Shown here piece after piece: positions 16,894 to 25,575 of a DNA stretch of 64,000 nt. The notes under the pieces were generated by a model. It made no database searches, was not told where the DNA came from, and saw nothing but the letters and a program-made list of their open reading frames with translations. The translations under genes were made by a program, and so were the position numbers. The stretch's first letter is position 1. Each line of letters begins with the position of its first letter. This DNA comes from Nereida sp. MMG025 (GTDB lineage: Bacteria; Pseudomonadota; Alphaproteobacteria; Rhodobacterales; Rhodobacteraceae), in the NCBI RefSeq assembly GCF_021654165.1, contig NZ_JAKFZN010000003.1, positions 453,136 through 517,135 on the forward strand, written 5' to 3'.

Positions 16894-17985
16894 ATGATGA
16901 AAACAGTGAACTACGGGCTCATTGGCTGCGGCATGATGGGGCAGGAACATATCCGCAATATCGCGCTTATTGAAGGCGCGCGGATTGTGGCGGTCTTTGA
17001 CCCTGTGACCGAACTGGCGCAAGCGGCTGCTGATCTGGCAGGTGGTGCAACAGTGATGCATGATCTGGATAGTTTGCTGGCACGCAGTGATGTCGAGGCG
17101 TTGGTCATCGTCAGCCCGAACCATCTGCATCTTGACCAGCTTGAGCATATCGCGACCTATCCGCATCGCCCCATCTTGTGTGAAAAGCCGCTGTATACCG
17201 ATCCCTCGCAGGCAGCACGAGTGGCAGCGTTCGCGGACAGCTATACCGCGCCTGTCTGGGTGGCGATGGAATACCGTTACATGCCGCCCGTGGCTGCGTT
17301 GTTGCAAGAAGTTAATGCCGTGACAGGCGGGATCAAAATGCTGACCATTCGCGAACATCGGTTTCCGTTTTTGCCCAAGATCGGGGATTGGAACCGGTTT
17401 AACGCCAACTCGGGCGGAACATTGGTTGAAAAATGCTGTCACTTCTTTGATCTGATGCGGCTTATCCTGCGCGACGAGCCTGTGCGCGTGATGGCCAGTG
17501 CGGGCCAATCGGTGAACCACCTTGATGAAACCTATGATGGCAAGACGCCTGACATCTGGGACAACGGCTATGTCATCGTGGACTTCGCAGGCGGTGCCCG
17601 CGCGATGCTGGAGCTGTGTATGTTTGCCGAAGGCTCGAAATTTCAAGAAGCGATCAGCGCCGTGGGGCCTGATGGCAAAATCGAATGCCTTGTCCCAGGA
17701 CCACGTCGGTTTTGGCCTGATCATTTGGGTCCTGCGCCGATCAGTCAGCTGGTGGTCAGCCCGCGTGACCCTGCGGGCGAACACGTGGTTGAGATAGAGG
17801 TGGATCCCACGTTGCTTCAGGCGGGCGATCACAACGGATCGACCTTTTATCAGCACCGTAAGTTTTTTGACGTCTGCTGCGGGCGCGGTCAGATCGAGGT
17901 GACATTGCAAGATGGGGCGAAAGCCGTGGCAATGGGGCTTGCGGCACAGCAATCCGCCCGTGAAGGCCGTGTTGTCGTGCTGTGA
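16894..17985 (+). CDS. Gfo/Idh/MocA-family oxidoreductase
   Basis: A 363-residue NAD(P)-dependent dehydrogenase of the Gfo/Idh/MocA family. The Rossmann start GLIGCGMMGQEHIRN is followed by the EKPLYTDP motif (catalytic Lys) and the substrate-domain motif GGTLVEKCCHFFDLMR. Members oxidise polyols, inositols or sugars. The ATG at 16894 is one base after the gntR stop. Co-transcription with the regulator of the monooxygenase operon suggests it handles the sugar-like part of the same compound (inference). Confidence 0.9.
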   Translation: MMKTVNYGLIGCGMMGQEHIRNIALIEGARIVAVFDPVTELAQAAADLAGGATVMHDLDSLLARSDVEALVIVSPNHLHLDQLEHIATYPHRPILCEKPLYTDPSQAARVAAFADSYTAPVWVAMEYRYMPPVAALLQEVNAVTGGIKMLTIREHRFPFLPKIGDWNRFNANSGGTLVEKCCHFFDLMRLILRDEPVRVMASAGQSVNHLDETYDGKTPDIWDNGYVIVDFAGGARAMLELCMFAEGSKFQEAISAVGPDGKIECLVPGPRRFWPDHLGPAPISQLVVSPRDPAGEHVVEIEVDPTLLQAGDHNGSTFYQHRKFFDVCCGRGQIEVTLQDGAKAVAMGLAAQQSAREGRVVVL

Positions 17986-18016
17986 CCAAACGGAGCGGCT
18001 GACGCCGCACTTTATA

Positions 18017-18073
18017 GTTTGGATGAGGGGCGCTGCCCCTCAAACACCCCGAGGTATTTGCACAACAATGAAG
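18017..18073 (+). repeat. 57-base dispersed repeat, copy A
   Basis: Begins GTTTGGATGAGGGGC and ends ACAACAATGAAG. It contains the stem GAGGGGC-GCT-GCCCCTC and a TATTT...GAAG tail. It is identical to 60001-60057 except at two positions. It fills the convergent junction between the Gfo/Idh gene and the ABC permease gene and ends one base before the latter's stop codon. Confidence 0.9.
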
Positions 18074-18074
18074 C

Positions 18075-18986
18075 CTATTGCGGGCTGATACCGCGCAAGC
18101 GTTCACCGCGGCGGCGAAGCACTTCCACGGTCGTAAGCAGCGCGATGGAGATGATCACGAGAATTGTCGCGACCGAGAGGATTGCCGGGCTGATTTGTTC
18201 GCGAATACCGTTCCACATCTGGCGTGGGATGGTTTGTTGATCATGTGCTGCCACGAAGAGCACCACGACGACCTCATCAAAGCTGGTAACAAACGCAAAG
18301 AGCGCGCCAGAGATAACGCCAGGAAGGATCAGCGGCATGATAATGGTGAAGAAGGTTTTGGTTGGCGTTGCACCCAGATTGGCCGCCGCCCGCGTGAGCG
18401 AATGATCAAACCCAACAAGCGTTGCCGTCACTGTGATGATGACGAAAGGGATGCCTAACGTGGCGTGCGCCATGATGATCCCGAGGTAGGAATTTGCCAG
18501 ACCTGTTTTGGAGTAGAAAAAGAACAGGCCAGTCGCGGTAATGATGATCGGCACAATCATTGGAGAGATCAAGATGGCCATGATCGCGCGGCGAAACGGC
18601 ATTTCGGGGCGCGAGAGGCCAAGAGCGGCAAGGGTGCCAAGCACCGTGGCCAAAAGGGTCGAGAAAAACCCGATGATGACCGAATTTTTTGCCGCACCGA
18701 TCCAGTTTGAATTGGCCCACGCATCGGCCCACCACGATCCGTCACGGGGGGCATCGGGTTCTGTCATCCCGAACGTTAAAAGCAGGTCATACCAGCGGGT
18801 TGAAAATCCCGTTGGATCGAAAGACAGCATTTTTTCGGTGAAGGTAAAATAAGGCTCTGCGTTGAATGACAGCGGGATCACAATCAGGATCGGCGAGATC
18901 AGAAACAGAAAGATCAGCCCGCAGATCACAAGGTAGGTTTTGTGCCAGATGCGTTCCAGCAGAGATGCGTGTTTTGGAAGCGCCAT
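18075..18986 (-). CDS. potC: Spermidine/putrescine-type ABC permease (PotC-like)
   Basis: A 303-residue inner-membrane permease with about six helices and the EAA-loop motif AAANLGATPTKTFFTIIMP, the contact for the ATPase. It resembles PotC/PotI of polyamine importers. It is last in the minus-strand order ATPase, binding protein, permease 1, permease 2. Only 4 bases separate it from permease 1. Confidence 0.87.
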   Translation of the reverse strand: MALPKHASLLERIWHKTYLVICGLIFLFLISPILIVIPLSFNAEPYFTFTEKMLSFDPTGFSTRWYDLLLTFGMTEPDAPRDGSWWADAWANSNWIGAAKNSVIIGFFSTLLATVLGTLAALGLSRPEMPFRRAIMAILISPMIVPIIITATGLFFFYSKTGLANSYLGIIMAHATLGIPFVIITVTATLVGFDHSLTRAAANLGATPTKTFFTIIMPLILPGVISGALFAFVTSFDEVVVVLFVAAHDQQTIPRQMWNGIREQISPAILSVATILVIISIALLTTVEVLRRRGERLRGISPQ

Positions 18987-18990
18987 GGAT

Positions 18991-20298
18991 TTATCCCAGT
19001 TTCAGATTGTCGATGCCGATCAAGCGGTCATAGAGCCAGTAAAGGATCAGGATGCCTGCCAGCAGGATTGAGGCCAAGGCCGCAGCCAATGACCAGTTCA
19101 GCGATTTTTGCATGTGAAAGGCAATGAGATTGGAGATAAGCTGCCCATCGGCACCGCCCACAAGGGCGGGGGTGATGTAGTAGCCCACGGCAAGGATGAA
19201 CACGAGCAGGGCGCCCGCGCCAATACCAGGCACAGTTTGCGGGAAATAGATCCGACGGAATGCTGTCCAGGAGGTCGCGCCAAGGCTGCGTGCTGCGCGC
19301 ACATAAGACGGGTTGATCGGGCGCATAACTGAATAGAGCGGAAGCACCATGAATGGCAGCAGGATGTGGGTCATCGCCACGATGGTGCCTGTTTGATTGT
19401 ACATCATCTGAATGCGGTTTTCATCGGCTAGGATGCCTGTGCCGACCATCGCATCGTTGAGTACCCCTTGGGATTGCAACAGGACCATCCAAGATGTCGT
19501 GCGCACCAATAGGGACGTCCAGAAGGGCAAAAGAACGAAAATCATCAGTAGATTTGAGTAGCGCAGCGGCAGGGTCGCCAGCAGATGCGCGATCGGGTAG
19601 GCCAGCACAAAGGTCAGAAATGTGATCAGCACCGAAAGGAACAGCGTGCGCTGAAATAGGTTAACGTAGAGCGCGCGGTTTTCATTCACGCGCTCAACCG
19701 ATCCATCGTCGGTGCGTGTCAGGTCAATAGCGGCGAGATAGAAGTTGGGGGTATATGCGCTGGATGCATCGCGCATTGCGGCCCAAAGTTCGGGGTCGCC
19801 CCATTCCTCGTCTATCTCAAGAAGGGCTTGTTTGAACGGGGCCTCCATCCGCGGCGCGCGGCGAGCAGATTTGGTAAAAAGCGAGCGGGAGCCCGAGCGC
19901 TCGTAGTTAATACGGGTGCCAGCCTGACCTTGGGCACGCAATTCGCGCAAGACGATCAGGTCTTGAACGATAGCGGCATAGGCCGTTTCATCCGGTTCGG
20001 TGCCGCGCGGGTTTTCATCAAACCAGTCGCGCAGGTTGACCATGATCGGGGTCTGCTCTTTGGAGATGACGTCCTCATGAATGGTGAAGCCCGGATTGTA
20101 GACGGATTGGTGCAACATCTGAACAATCGGCATCACAAAGGTCAGAACCATGAAAGCCAAAAGGGGCAGAACGAGGAAAAACGCCTTGCGTTTGGCCCGC
20201 GATTGCGAGGCGGCCAGGGCAGCTTTCAACGGTTTGCCGTCTTTGGTGGTCAGCTTTTGCGGCTGAGATTGGATTATGTCTGCGGTTGCATCGGCCAT
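18991..20298 (-). CDS. potB: Spermidine/putrescine-type ABC permease (PotB-like)
   Basis: A 435-residue permease, longer than PotB (about 275-310). Between helix 1 (about residues 36-58) and the core transport domain it carries a periplasmic insert of roughly 140 residues. The core has the EAA motif VRAARSLGATSWTAFRRIYFP. The ATG at 20298 is preferred over an in-frame TTG at 20316; neither has a strong Shine-Dalgarno. Two strong hairpins lie upstream, between it and the binding-protein gene. Confidence 0.85.
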   Translation of the reverse strand: MADATADIIQSQPQKLTTKDGKPLKAALAASQSRAKRKAFFLVLPLLAFMVLTFVMPIVQMLHQSVYNPGFTIHEDVISKEQTPIMVNLRDWFDENPRGTEPDETAYAAIVQDLIVLRELRAQGQAGTRINYERSGSRSLFTKSARRAPRMEAPFKQALLEIDEEWGDPELWAAMRDASSAYTPNFYLAAIDLTRTDDGSVERVNENRALYVNLFQRTLFLSVLITFLTFVLAYPIAHLLATLPLRYSNLLMIFVLLPFWTSLLVRTTSWMVLLQSQGVLNDAMVGTGILADENRIQMMYNQTGTIVAMTHILLPFMVLPLYSVMRPINPSYVRAARSLGATSWTAFRRIYFPQTVPGIGAGALLVFILAVGYYITPALVGGADGQLISNLIAFHMQKSLNWSLAAALASILLAGILILYWLYDRLIGIDNLKLG

Positions 20299-20327
20299 AT
20301 CAAGACGTCCAGTCAAAGAGAGGTGCA

Positions 20328-20390
20328 GGCAAGATATTTCGGGAAATATCTTGCCCGCGGGGCGGCAAAACCTTCTGGGAAGGTTTTGCC
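20328..20390 (-). repeat. Paired perfect hairpins between binding-protein and permease genes
   Basis: The first hairpin is GGCAAGATATTT-CGGG-AAATATCTTGCC (20328-20355). The second is GGCAAAACCTTC-TGG-GAAGGTTTTGCC (20364-20390). Each has a perfect 12-bp stem; an 8-base GC-rich linker separates them. No T tract follows in either direction. The position matches 3'-end stabilising stems that keep binding-protein mRNA abundant. Confidence 0.85.
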
Positions 20391-20400
20391 AGTGTCGCGA

Positions 20401-21474
20401 TTATTGGGCCAACCAAGCGTTGAAACGCTCGTTCAGCTCTGCGTCATTGTCGACCCAGAACTCGAAGTTGTTGACCAGAGCGTTACCAAGGTTGGCTTCG
20501 GCTGTTGGCATATGGGGGGCCATGTCGGTCTCGCCGTCCATGAATTTGCCCACCAAAGCGCCCGATGATTTACGTGCAGGGCCATAGGAAATCCACGATG
20601 CCTGATCGGCCAGACGCTGTGTGTCTGTCGAGAAGGCAATGAACTTCATTGCTTCTTCCACGTTGGGCGCACCTTTTGGAACGACGAACAGATCGAAATC
20701 AAGGATTTGACCGTCCCACACCACTTCAAGCGGTTGGTTTTCAGCGACCGCTGCGTTGAAGATACGGCCGTTGTAAGCTGTCGACATGGCGACTTCGCCG
20801 TCTGCCAAAAGTTGGGGTGGCTGCGCACCGGCTTCCCACCAGACGATGTCGTCTTTGATGGTGTCCAGTTTGGCGAATGCGCGATCAACGCCTTCTTCTG
20901 TTTCCAGAATTGAATAGACGTCGGCGGCAGGGACACCGTCGGCCATCAATGCCATTTCAAGCGTTGCTTTGGCTGATTTGCGCAAACCGCGTTTGCCCGG
21001 GAAGTCAGCAGTGTTGAAGAAATCGTCGATGCTGTCCGGGGCCGTTGGGTTGTTTTCAGTGTTGTAGGCGAAAACGGTCGACCATACGATGTTGGCCACA
21101 GCGCAGTCTTGCAGCGCGCCTTCGATGAAGTCGTCAGCCGCTGATGTGCCATCGGGGGCCGCAGGCAGCATCGAGTGATCGATTTCCATCAGCAGGCCTT
21201 CATCGCACAGACGCACAGCATCCGAGAATTCGACGTCAGCGACATCAACAGTCACGTTGCCGGCTTCAACTTGCGCTTTGATCGGCGTCGCGGGGTTGTC
21301 GCTGTCAACCGAATTGACAGTGATGCCCATCTGTTCCTGGAACGGCTTGTGATAGGCTTCGACTTGGCTTTTCGTGTAAGCGCCGCCCCACGACATAACA
21401 GTCACTTCAGCTGCTTGGGCTGCAAAGGCAGCACTCGTCAGGGCAGTTGCCAGAAGAATGGTTTTGGTTTTCAT
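20401..21474 (-). CDS. potD: Polyamine-type ABC extracellular solute-binding protein (PotD-like)
   Basis: A 357-residue periplasmic protein with a signal peptide (AAFAAQA-AE, about residue 21). The EVTVMSWGGAYTKSQVEAY opening, VADVEFSD, FFNTADFPGKRGLR and GAPNVEEAMKFIAF are typical of the spermidine/putrescine and related SBP family. The genuine ligand may be a polyamine, an opine or another small cation. It lies between the ATPase gene and the two permeases. Confidence 0.88.
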   Translation of the reverse strand: MKTKTILLATALTSAAFAAQAAEVTVMSWGGAYTKSQVEAYHKPFQEQMGITVNSVDSDNPATPIKAQVEAGNVTVDVADVEFSDAVRLCDEGLLMEIDHSMLPAAPDGTSAADDFIEGALQDCAVANIVWSTVFAYNTENNPTAPDSIDDFFNTADFPGKRGLRKSAKATLEMALMADGVPAADVYSILETEEGVDRAFAKLDTIKDDIVWWEAGAQPPQLLADGEVAMSTAYNGRIFNAAVAENQPLEVVWDGQILDFDLFVVPKGAPNVEEAMKFIAFSTDTQRLADQASWISYGPARKSSGALVGKFMDGETDMAPHMPTAEANLGNALVNNFEFWVDNDAELNERFNAWLAQ

Positions 21475-21561
21475 AGACTTTCGTCTCCCTAGTTTCCCGT
21501 TTTTAAGTTTATTCCGATGCAGATGCGACGGGTTCGCGCTGTATCGGTATTCCCCCGCGAT

Positions 21562-21579
21562 CCCGCCTGTGTGGGCGGG
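21562..21579 (-). terminator. GC-rich hairpin between ATPase and binding-protein genes
   Basis: CCCGCC (21562-21567) pairs with GGCGGG (21574-21579). Outer TATTCCC and GGGAATA sequences extend the pairing imperfectly. There is no T tract. It is an intra-operon stem, plausibly an attenuator or processing site. Confidence 0.45.
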
Positions 21580-21596
21580 GGCGGGAATATCAAATG

Positions 21597-22700
21597 TCAG
21601 GTCGCGTCCAACGCACGGCAGTCATCGGCATTCCAGCCGATCTCGATCTGCGTGCCGGGTGTCAGGCGCACCTGATCCGGGGCGTTGCGGGTCTTGACCA
21701 CAAAGTCATCATTGCCGGCAACGCGCAGGCGCGTGCGGAATATGTCGCCCATGTAGATGAACTCCAACACGTCGGCCTTGAGCGTGTGGGCCCCATCTTC
21801 GAGGCGCGACATGTCAAATTCGACCCGTTCGGGACGGATTGATACGCGGGTGCGCTCGCCAACTTTGCTGACGTTGACTGGCTTGGCATCCACAAGGCTG
21901 CCGTCATCCAGCTGCACCAAAGCGCGGCCACCGTTCACTTCTTTAATTACGCCGTCTAACGTATTGTTTTCACCTATGAATTGGGCAACGAAGCTGTTTT
22001 GCGGGGCTTCATAAAGCTCATCAGGTGGGGCAAGTTGTTGGATGCGCCCGTCATCAAAAACGGCAACGCGGTCCGACATGGTCAAGGCCTCTGTCTGGTC
22101 ATGGGTCACGTAGACAGTGGTGATCCCCAGTTCATGGGCCAGACGTGTGATCTCGAATTGCATGTGTTCGCGCAATTGCTTGTCCAACGCCCCAAGCGGT
22201 TCGTCCATCAGCACCAGTTCGGGACGAAACACCAAGGCACGGGCCAATGCGATACGCTGTTGCTGGCCACCTGAAAGCTGCGCGGGGCGTCTGCTTCCGA
22301 AGCTGCCCATTTGAACCATGTCCAACGCATCTTTGACTTGTTTCTCACGCTCCGATTTGCCGATGCCGCGCACTTCCAAGGGGAAGGCCAGATTTTCGGC
22401 GACGGTCATATGCGGGAAAAGAGCGTAGGATTGGAAGACCATGCCAATACCGCGCTTGTGGGGCGGGATATTGTTGATCTCGCGCCCATCAAGGCGGATT
22501 TCCCCGTGGGTTGCGGTTTCAAACCCCGCCAGCATCATCAGGCAGGTGGTTTTGCCTGACCCCGATGGTCCCAACATTGTCAAAAACTCGCCCTTGGGCA
22601 TCGACAGGTTCAGGTCTTTGACGACCAAGGTTTCCCCGTCATAACTCTTTTGCACGTGGTCAAATTCGACGAACGTGTCTTGTCGCAATGTATCGGCCAA
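21597..22700 (-). CDS. potA: Polyamine-type ABC transporter ATP-binding protein (PotA-like)
   Basis: A 367-residue ATPase: Walker A GPSGSGKTT, Q-loop, signature LSGGQQQRIALARAL, Walker B LVLMDEPLGALD and switch His in VTHDQTEAL, followed by a TOBE domain in the last 100 residues. It energises uptake with the neighbouring permeases. The start is TTG (22700), supported by GGGGAG six bases upstream and by the family N-terminus. First gene of the ABC operon, divergent from dusA. Confidence 0.93.
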   Translation of the reverse strand: MADTLRQDTFVEFDHVQKSYDGETLVVKDLNLSMPKGEFLTMLGPSGSGKTTCLMMLAGFETATHGEIRLDGREINNIPPHKRGIGMVFQSYALFPHMTVAENLAFPLEVRGIGKSEREKQVKDALDMVQMGSFGSRRPAQLSGGQQQRIALARALVFRPELVLMDEPLGALDKQLREHMQFEITRLAHELGITTVYVTHDQTEALTMSDRVAVFDDGRIQQLAPPDELYEAPQNSFVAQFIGENNTLDGVIKEVNGGRALVQLDDGSLVDAKPVNVSKVGERTRVSIRPERVEFDMSRLEDGAHTLKADVLEFIYMGDIFRTRLRVAGNDDFVVKTRNAPDQVRLTPGTQIEIGWNADDCRALDAT

Positions 22701-22962
22701 GAATGGCTCCCCGTTTGGCAGCGGCCCGTCTTATGCAGACCTATTGAGCAGAGGAAACAAAACTCAAAGCCTGATTGCAAGCGACTTTCCAGATTGACAG
22801 GCGTTTTTCCCCGCTTCAGTGAATTTGCCCGTTTTCTGATCGCCAGGCAGTCCATTGTGCCAATCCCTGCACCACTTTTGGAAATCTGGGTGGTGGATAT
22901 TTCGCATCGGCCCCTCTAAAAGGCGGCACGAATTCCTTTTCCAGCTAAGTGCGGCACTGCCA

Positions 22963-23952
22963 ATGAACCTTCACCAGAACGCACGATTGTCCGTCGCGCC
23001 CATGATGGACTGGACAGACAGGCATTGCCGGTATTTTCACAGGCTGCTGTCACGCAACGTGCTTCTTTACACCGAAATGGTCACGGCACCTGCGTTGGTG
23101 CGCGGGGGCGCTGTGCATTTGCTGGACTTCAATGCCAACGAACACCCCGTTGCGCTGCAGCTTGGTGGTTCGGACCCCAAAGAGCTGGCACAGGCCGCAA
23201 AACTGGGGGCCGATCACGGATATGACGAGATCAACCTGAACTGCGGCTGCCCGTCGGATCGTGTGCAATCAGGCGCGTTTGGCGCGGTCTTGATGGAAAA
23301 TCCTGCACTGGTGGCCGATTGCTGTGCGGCCATGATTGCGGCGCAACCGCGCGAGGTGACGGTCAAATGCCGCATCGGTGTTGATGATCAGGACGCCGAT
23401 CAGGTGCTTCCCGATTTTTTGGCCCGTGTGAGCGCGGCAGGGGTCCAGCGCTTTACCATCCATGCGCGCAAAGCATGGCTACAAGGGCTCAGCCCCAAGG
23501 AAAACCGCGATATTCCTCCGCTTAACTATAATCTGGTCCATCAGATGAAGGCGCTGTTTCCCCATCTGCATCTGTCGATCAACGGCGGCATTGCAAATCT
23601 GGATCAGGCAAAGGACCTGTTGGACCACGGGTTGGACGGTGTGATGATCGGGCGGGCGGCGTATCACGACCCCCTAACGGTTCTGGCGGATGCCGATCTT
23701 CGCATCTGGGGGCAGGGCGATGTGGCGAACACGTCCGAGGTCATCGCTGCAATGGCAGACTATGCCGGGGCGCATATCGCTGCGGGCGGAAAGCTGCATC
23801 AGATCACGCGTCACATGCTTGGGATGTTCACGGGCAAGCCCGGCGCACGCGCCTGGCGGCGGTATCTGTCAGAAAATGCACCGCGCGAAGATGCAGGGCC
23901 GCAAACGCTGCTTGAGGCTTTCGCGCTTGTGGATCAAAGCACGGCAGCATGA
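22963..23952 (+). CDS. dusA: tRNA-dihydrouridine synthase A
   Basis: A 329-residue FMN enzyme that reduces uridines 20/20a in the tRNA D-loop. Features are LSVAPMMDWTDRHCRYF (the DusA opening), EINLNCGCPSDRVQSG with the catalytic Cys, FTIHARKAWLQGLSPKENR and GVMIGRAAYHDP (phosphate binding). The ATG at 22963 matches the family start; the in-frame extension upstream is not conserved-looking. Its stop overlaps the next gene by 4 bases (ATGA). Confidence 0.96.
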   Translation: MNLHQNARLSVAPMMDWTDRHCRYFHRLLSRNVLLYTEMVTAPALVRGGAVHLLDFNANEHPVALQLGGSDPKELAQAAKLGADHGYDEINLNCGCPSDRVQSGAFGAVLMENPALVADCCAAMIAAQPREVTVKCRIGVDDQDADQVLPDFLARVSAAGVQRFTIHARKAWLQGLSPKENRDIPPLNYNLVHQMKALFPHLHLSINGGIANLDQAKDLLDHGLDGVMIGRAAYHDPLTVLADADLRIWGQGDVANTSEVIAAMADYAGAHIAAGGKLHQITRHMLGMFTGKPGARAWRRYLSENAPREDAGPQTLLEAFALVDQSTAA

Positions 23953-24773
23953 GTTTTGACATGTCTCTTCTGCCCCTTTTGGCCATGCTGCTCGCGCTTG
24001 CAGGATTTGCAGGTCTGCTTGCAGGGCTGTTGGGCGTGGGCGGCGGTATTATCCTTGTGCCGGGGTATCTCTATATCTTCACCCAGATGGGCTATGACGG
24101 TCCACAGATCATGCAGGTCTGTCTGGCCACGTCATTGGCCACGATCATTGTGACCTCTTTGCGGTCGGTGCAAAGCCACCACCGCAAAGGTGCGGTCCAA
24201 TGGGATACGCTGAAGGCTTGGGCCCCGGGCATCGCTTTTGGTGCCATCATCGGCGTTTTGATTGCGACAGCACTCCGCTCGGTCACGTTGCAACTGATTT
24301 TTGGCTGCATCGGGCTGTGCATCGGTCTTTATATGGCGTTTGGCAAACCCACGTGGCGTTTGGGCGATACCATGCCGCGGGGGGTGGCCACATGGGTCAG
24401 TGCGCCTGTTGTGGGGTTTTTGTCGGTCCTGATGGGTATCGGGGGCGGGTCTTTTGGCGTACCATATCAAACGCTTTACGGTGTGCCGATCCACCGCGCC
24501 GTGGCCACGGCGGCGGGCTTTGGCGCATTGATCGCAATCCCGTCGGTGGTGGCGTTTTTGTTTGTGCCCATAGACCCCGCATCGCGACCGCCGTTCACCT
24601 TTGGCGCGGTCAATATCGCGGCGTTTGCACTAACCATCTCGATGACATTGATCACCGCCCCACTTGGGGCAAAGCTGGCCCACCGTATTGACCCCAAACC
24701 GTTGAAACGTATCTTTGCGGTGTTCCTGATGGTGGTGGCGGCAAATATGCTTCGCAAGTCTTTTGGCGGATGA
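23949..24773 (+). CDS. TauE/SafE-family sulfite/anion exporter (copy 1)
   Basis: A 274-residue, eight-helix membrane protein of the TauE/SafE family (COG0730), with the glycine-rich GLLGVGGGIILVPGYLY and MGIGGGSFGVPYQTLYG repeats that mark the two halves. Several members export sulfite or sulfoacetate made during sulfonate breakdown; others have unknown substrates. Translationally coupled to dusA (ATGA overlap). Confidence 0.85.
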   Translation: MSFDMSLLPLLAMLLALAGFAGLLAGLLGVGGGIILVPGYLYIFTQMGYDGPQIMQVCLATSLATIIVTSLRSVQSHHRKGAVQWDTLKAWAPGIAFGAIIGVLIATALRSVTLQLIFGCIGLCIGLYMAFGKPTWRLGDTMPRGVATWVSAPVVGFLSVLMGIGGGSFGVPYQTLYGVPIHRAVATAAGFGALIAIPSVVAFLFVPIDPASRPPFTFGAVNIAAFALTISMTLITAPLGAKLAHRIDPKPLKRIFAVFLMVVAANMLRKSFGG

Positions 24774-25518
24774 TCTGTTAAACGCGCAAGGGTTCGAGGT
24801 CTTTGCGCCCGAACGCTGCGTGGCAGACTGGGCGCGTGCAGCGTATCAGGCGGTGCAGCCCAGTCTGGCTGATCCTGCCAAGCGCGCGGCCAACCTGCGC
24901 CACGGGCAGACGTGGTTTGTGGGCGTTGACGCTTTGCCCAATTCAATCAATGGCAGGGTTGGGGACACACCGCTTGGCGGGCTGTGGCGCAGCCGTGTTC
25001 GGGATCTGCCCTTACACCCGGCGCAAGTGTCGGTGATGTACCAAGGCTACCCCAAGCGCGACGCGGATGAGAGCGCGGCGGCACACCGGTTCAGGCGCAA
25101 TCGCTGCGCGGCGCATGTCGATGGTCTGTTGCCCCACGGCCCCCAAAAGCGCCGCTTCGCGATAGAGCATCACGCCTATATTGCCGCCATTCCCCTAAAC
25201 AACGTGGATGCCGCGCCGACCGTTGTTTGGAAAAACAGCCACACGGTGATGCAAACCGCTTTGGTGCGGGCGATTGGCGCCCAAGACCCCCGTCAGGTTG
25301 ATGTCACGGATGTCTATCAAGCGGCACGTCGCGAGGTGTTTGACACCTGTGAACAAATCCCCTTGCAAATGAAGGTGGGGCAGGTCGCGCTGATCCACAG
25401 GTTTACCTTGCACGGCACCGCACCTTGGGGGGCGTCACCACCGTGTCAGGACGGACGGCAGATCGCATTCTTCCGACCGACAACCAGCGCACATGATTGG
25501 CTAGGGTCAGAATTTTGA
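24763..25518 (+). CDS. Putative phytanoyl-CoA-dioxygenase-like Fe(II)/2OG oxygenase
   Basis: A 251-residue protein whose second half has a possible iron site: His-x-Asp in AAHVDGLLP and a distal His in LIHRFTLHGTAPWG, with a downstream Arg. The pattern suggests a phytanoyl-CoA-dioxygenase-like oxygenase, but similarity is weak. The start is a TTG (24763) inside the end of the TauE gene (11-base overlap); no ATG lies near. The stop codon is inside a perfect hairpin (25508-25530). Function unknown. Confidence 0.65.
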   Translation: MADDLLNAQGFEVFAPERCVADWARAAYQAVQPSLADPAKRAANLRHGQTWFVGVDALPNSINGRVGDTPLGGLWRSRVRDLPLHPAQVSVMYQGYPKRDADESAAAHRFRRNRCAAHVDGLLPHGPQKRRFAIEHHAYIAAIPLNNVDAAPTVVWKNSHTVMQTALVRAIGAQDPRQVDVTDVYQAARREVFDTCEQIPLQMKVGQVALIHRFTLHGTAPWGASPPCQDGRQIAFFRPTTSAHDWLGSEF

Positions 25519-25564
25519 AGCAAAATTCTGGCCTGCGGCGCGGATATTTAGAAACAAAAGAAGA
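25508..25564 (+). repeat. Hairpin plus dispersed tail repeat, copy 2
   Basis: CAGAATTTTG-AAG-CAAAATTCTG (25508-25530) is a perfect 10-bp stem that includes the stop codon of the upstream gene. It is followed by a 32-base segment (25531-25562) identical to 37303-37334; its core is GGATATTTAGAAACAAAAG. It lies at a convergent gene junction. Confidence 0.88.
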
Positions 25565-25575
25565 TCAGCCGGCGC

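Noticed and set aside
16879..17952. 357-codon minus-strand open frame
   Set aside because: It lies fully opposite the Gfo/Idh gene, which has clear family motifs. The translation is His/Arg-rich and low-complexity, as expected from the antisense frame of GC-rich coding DNA.
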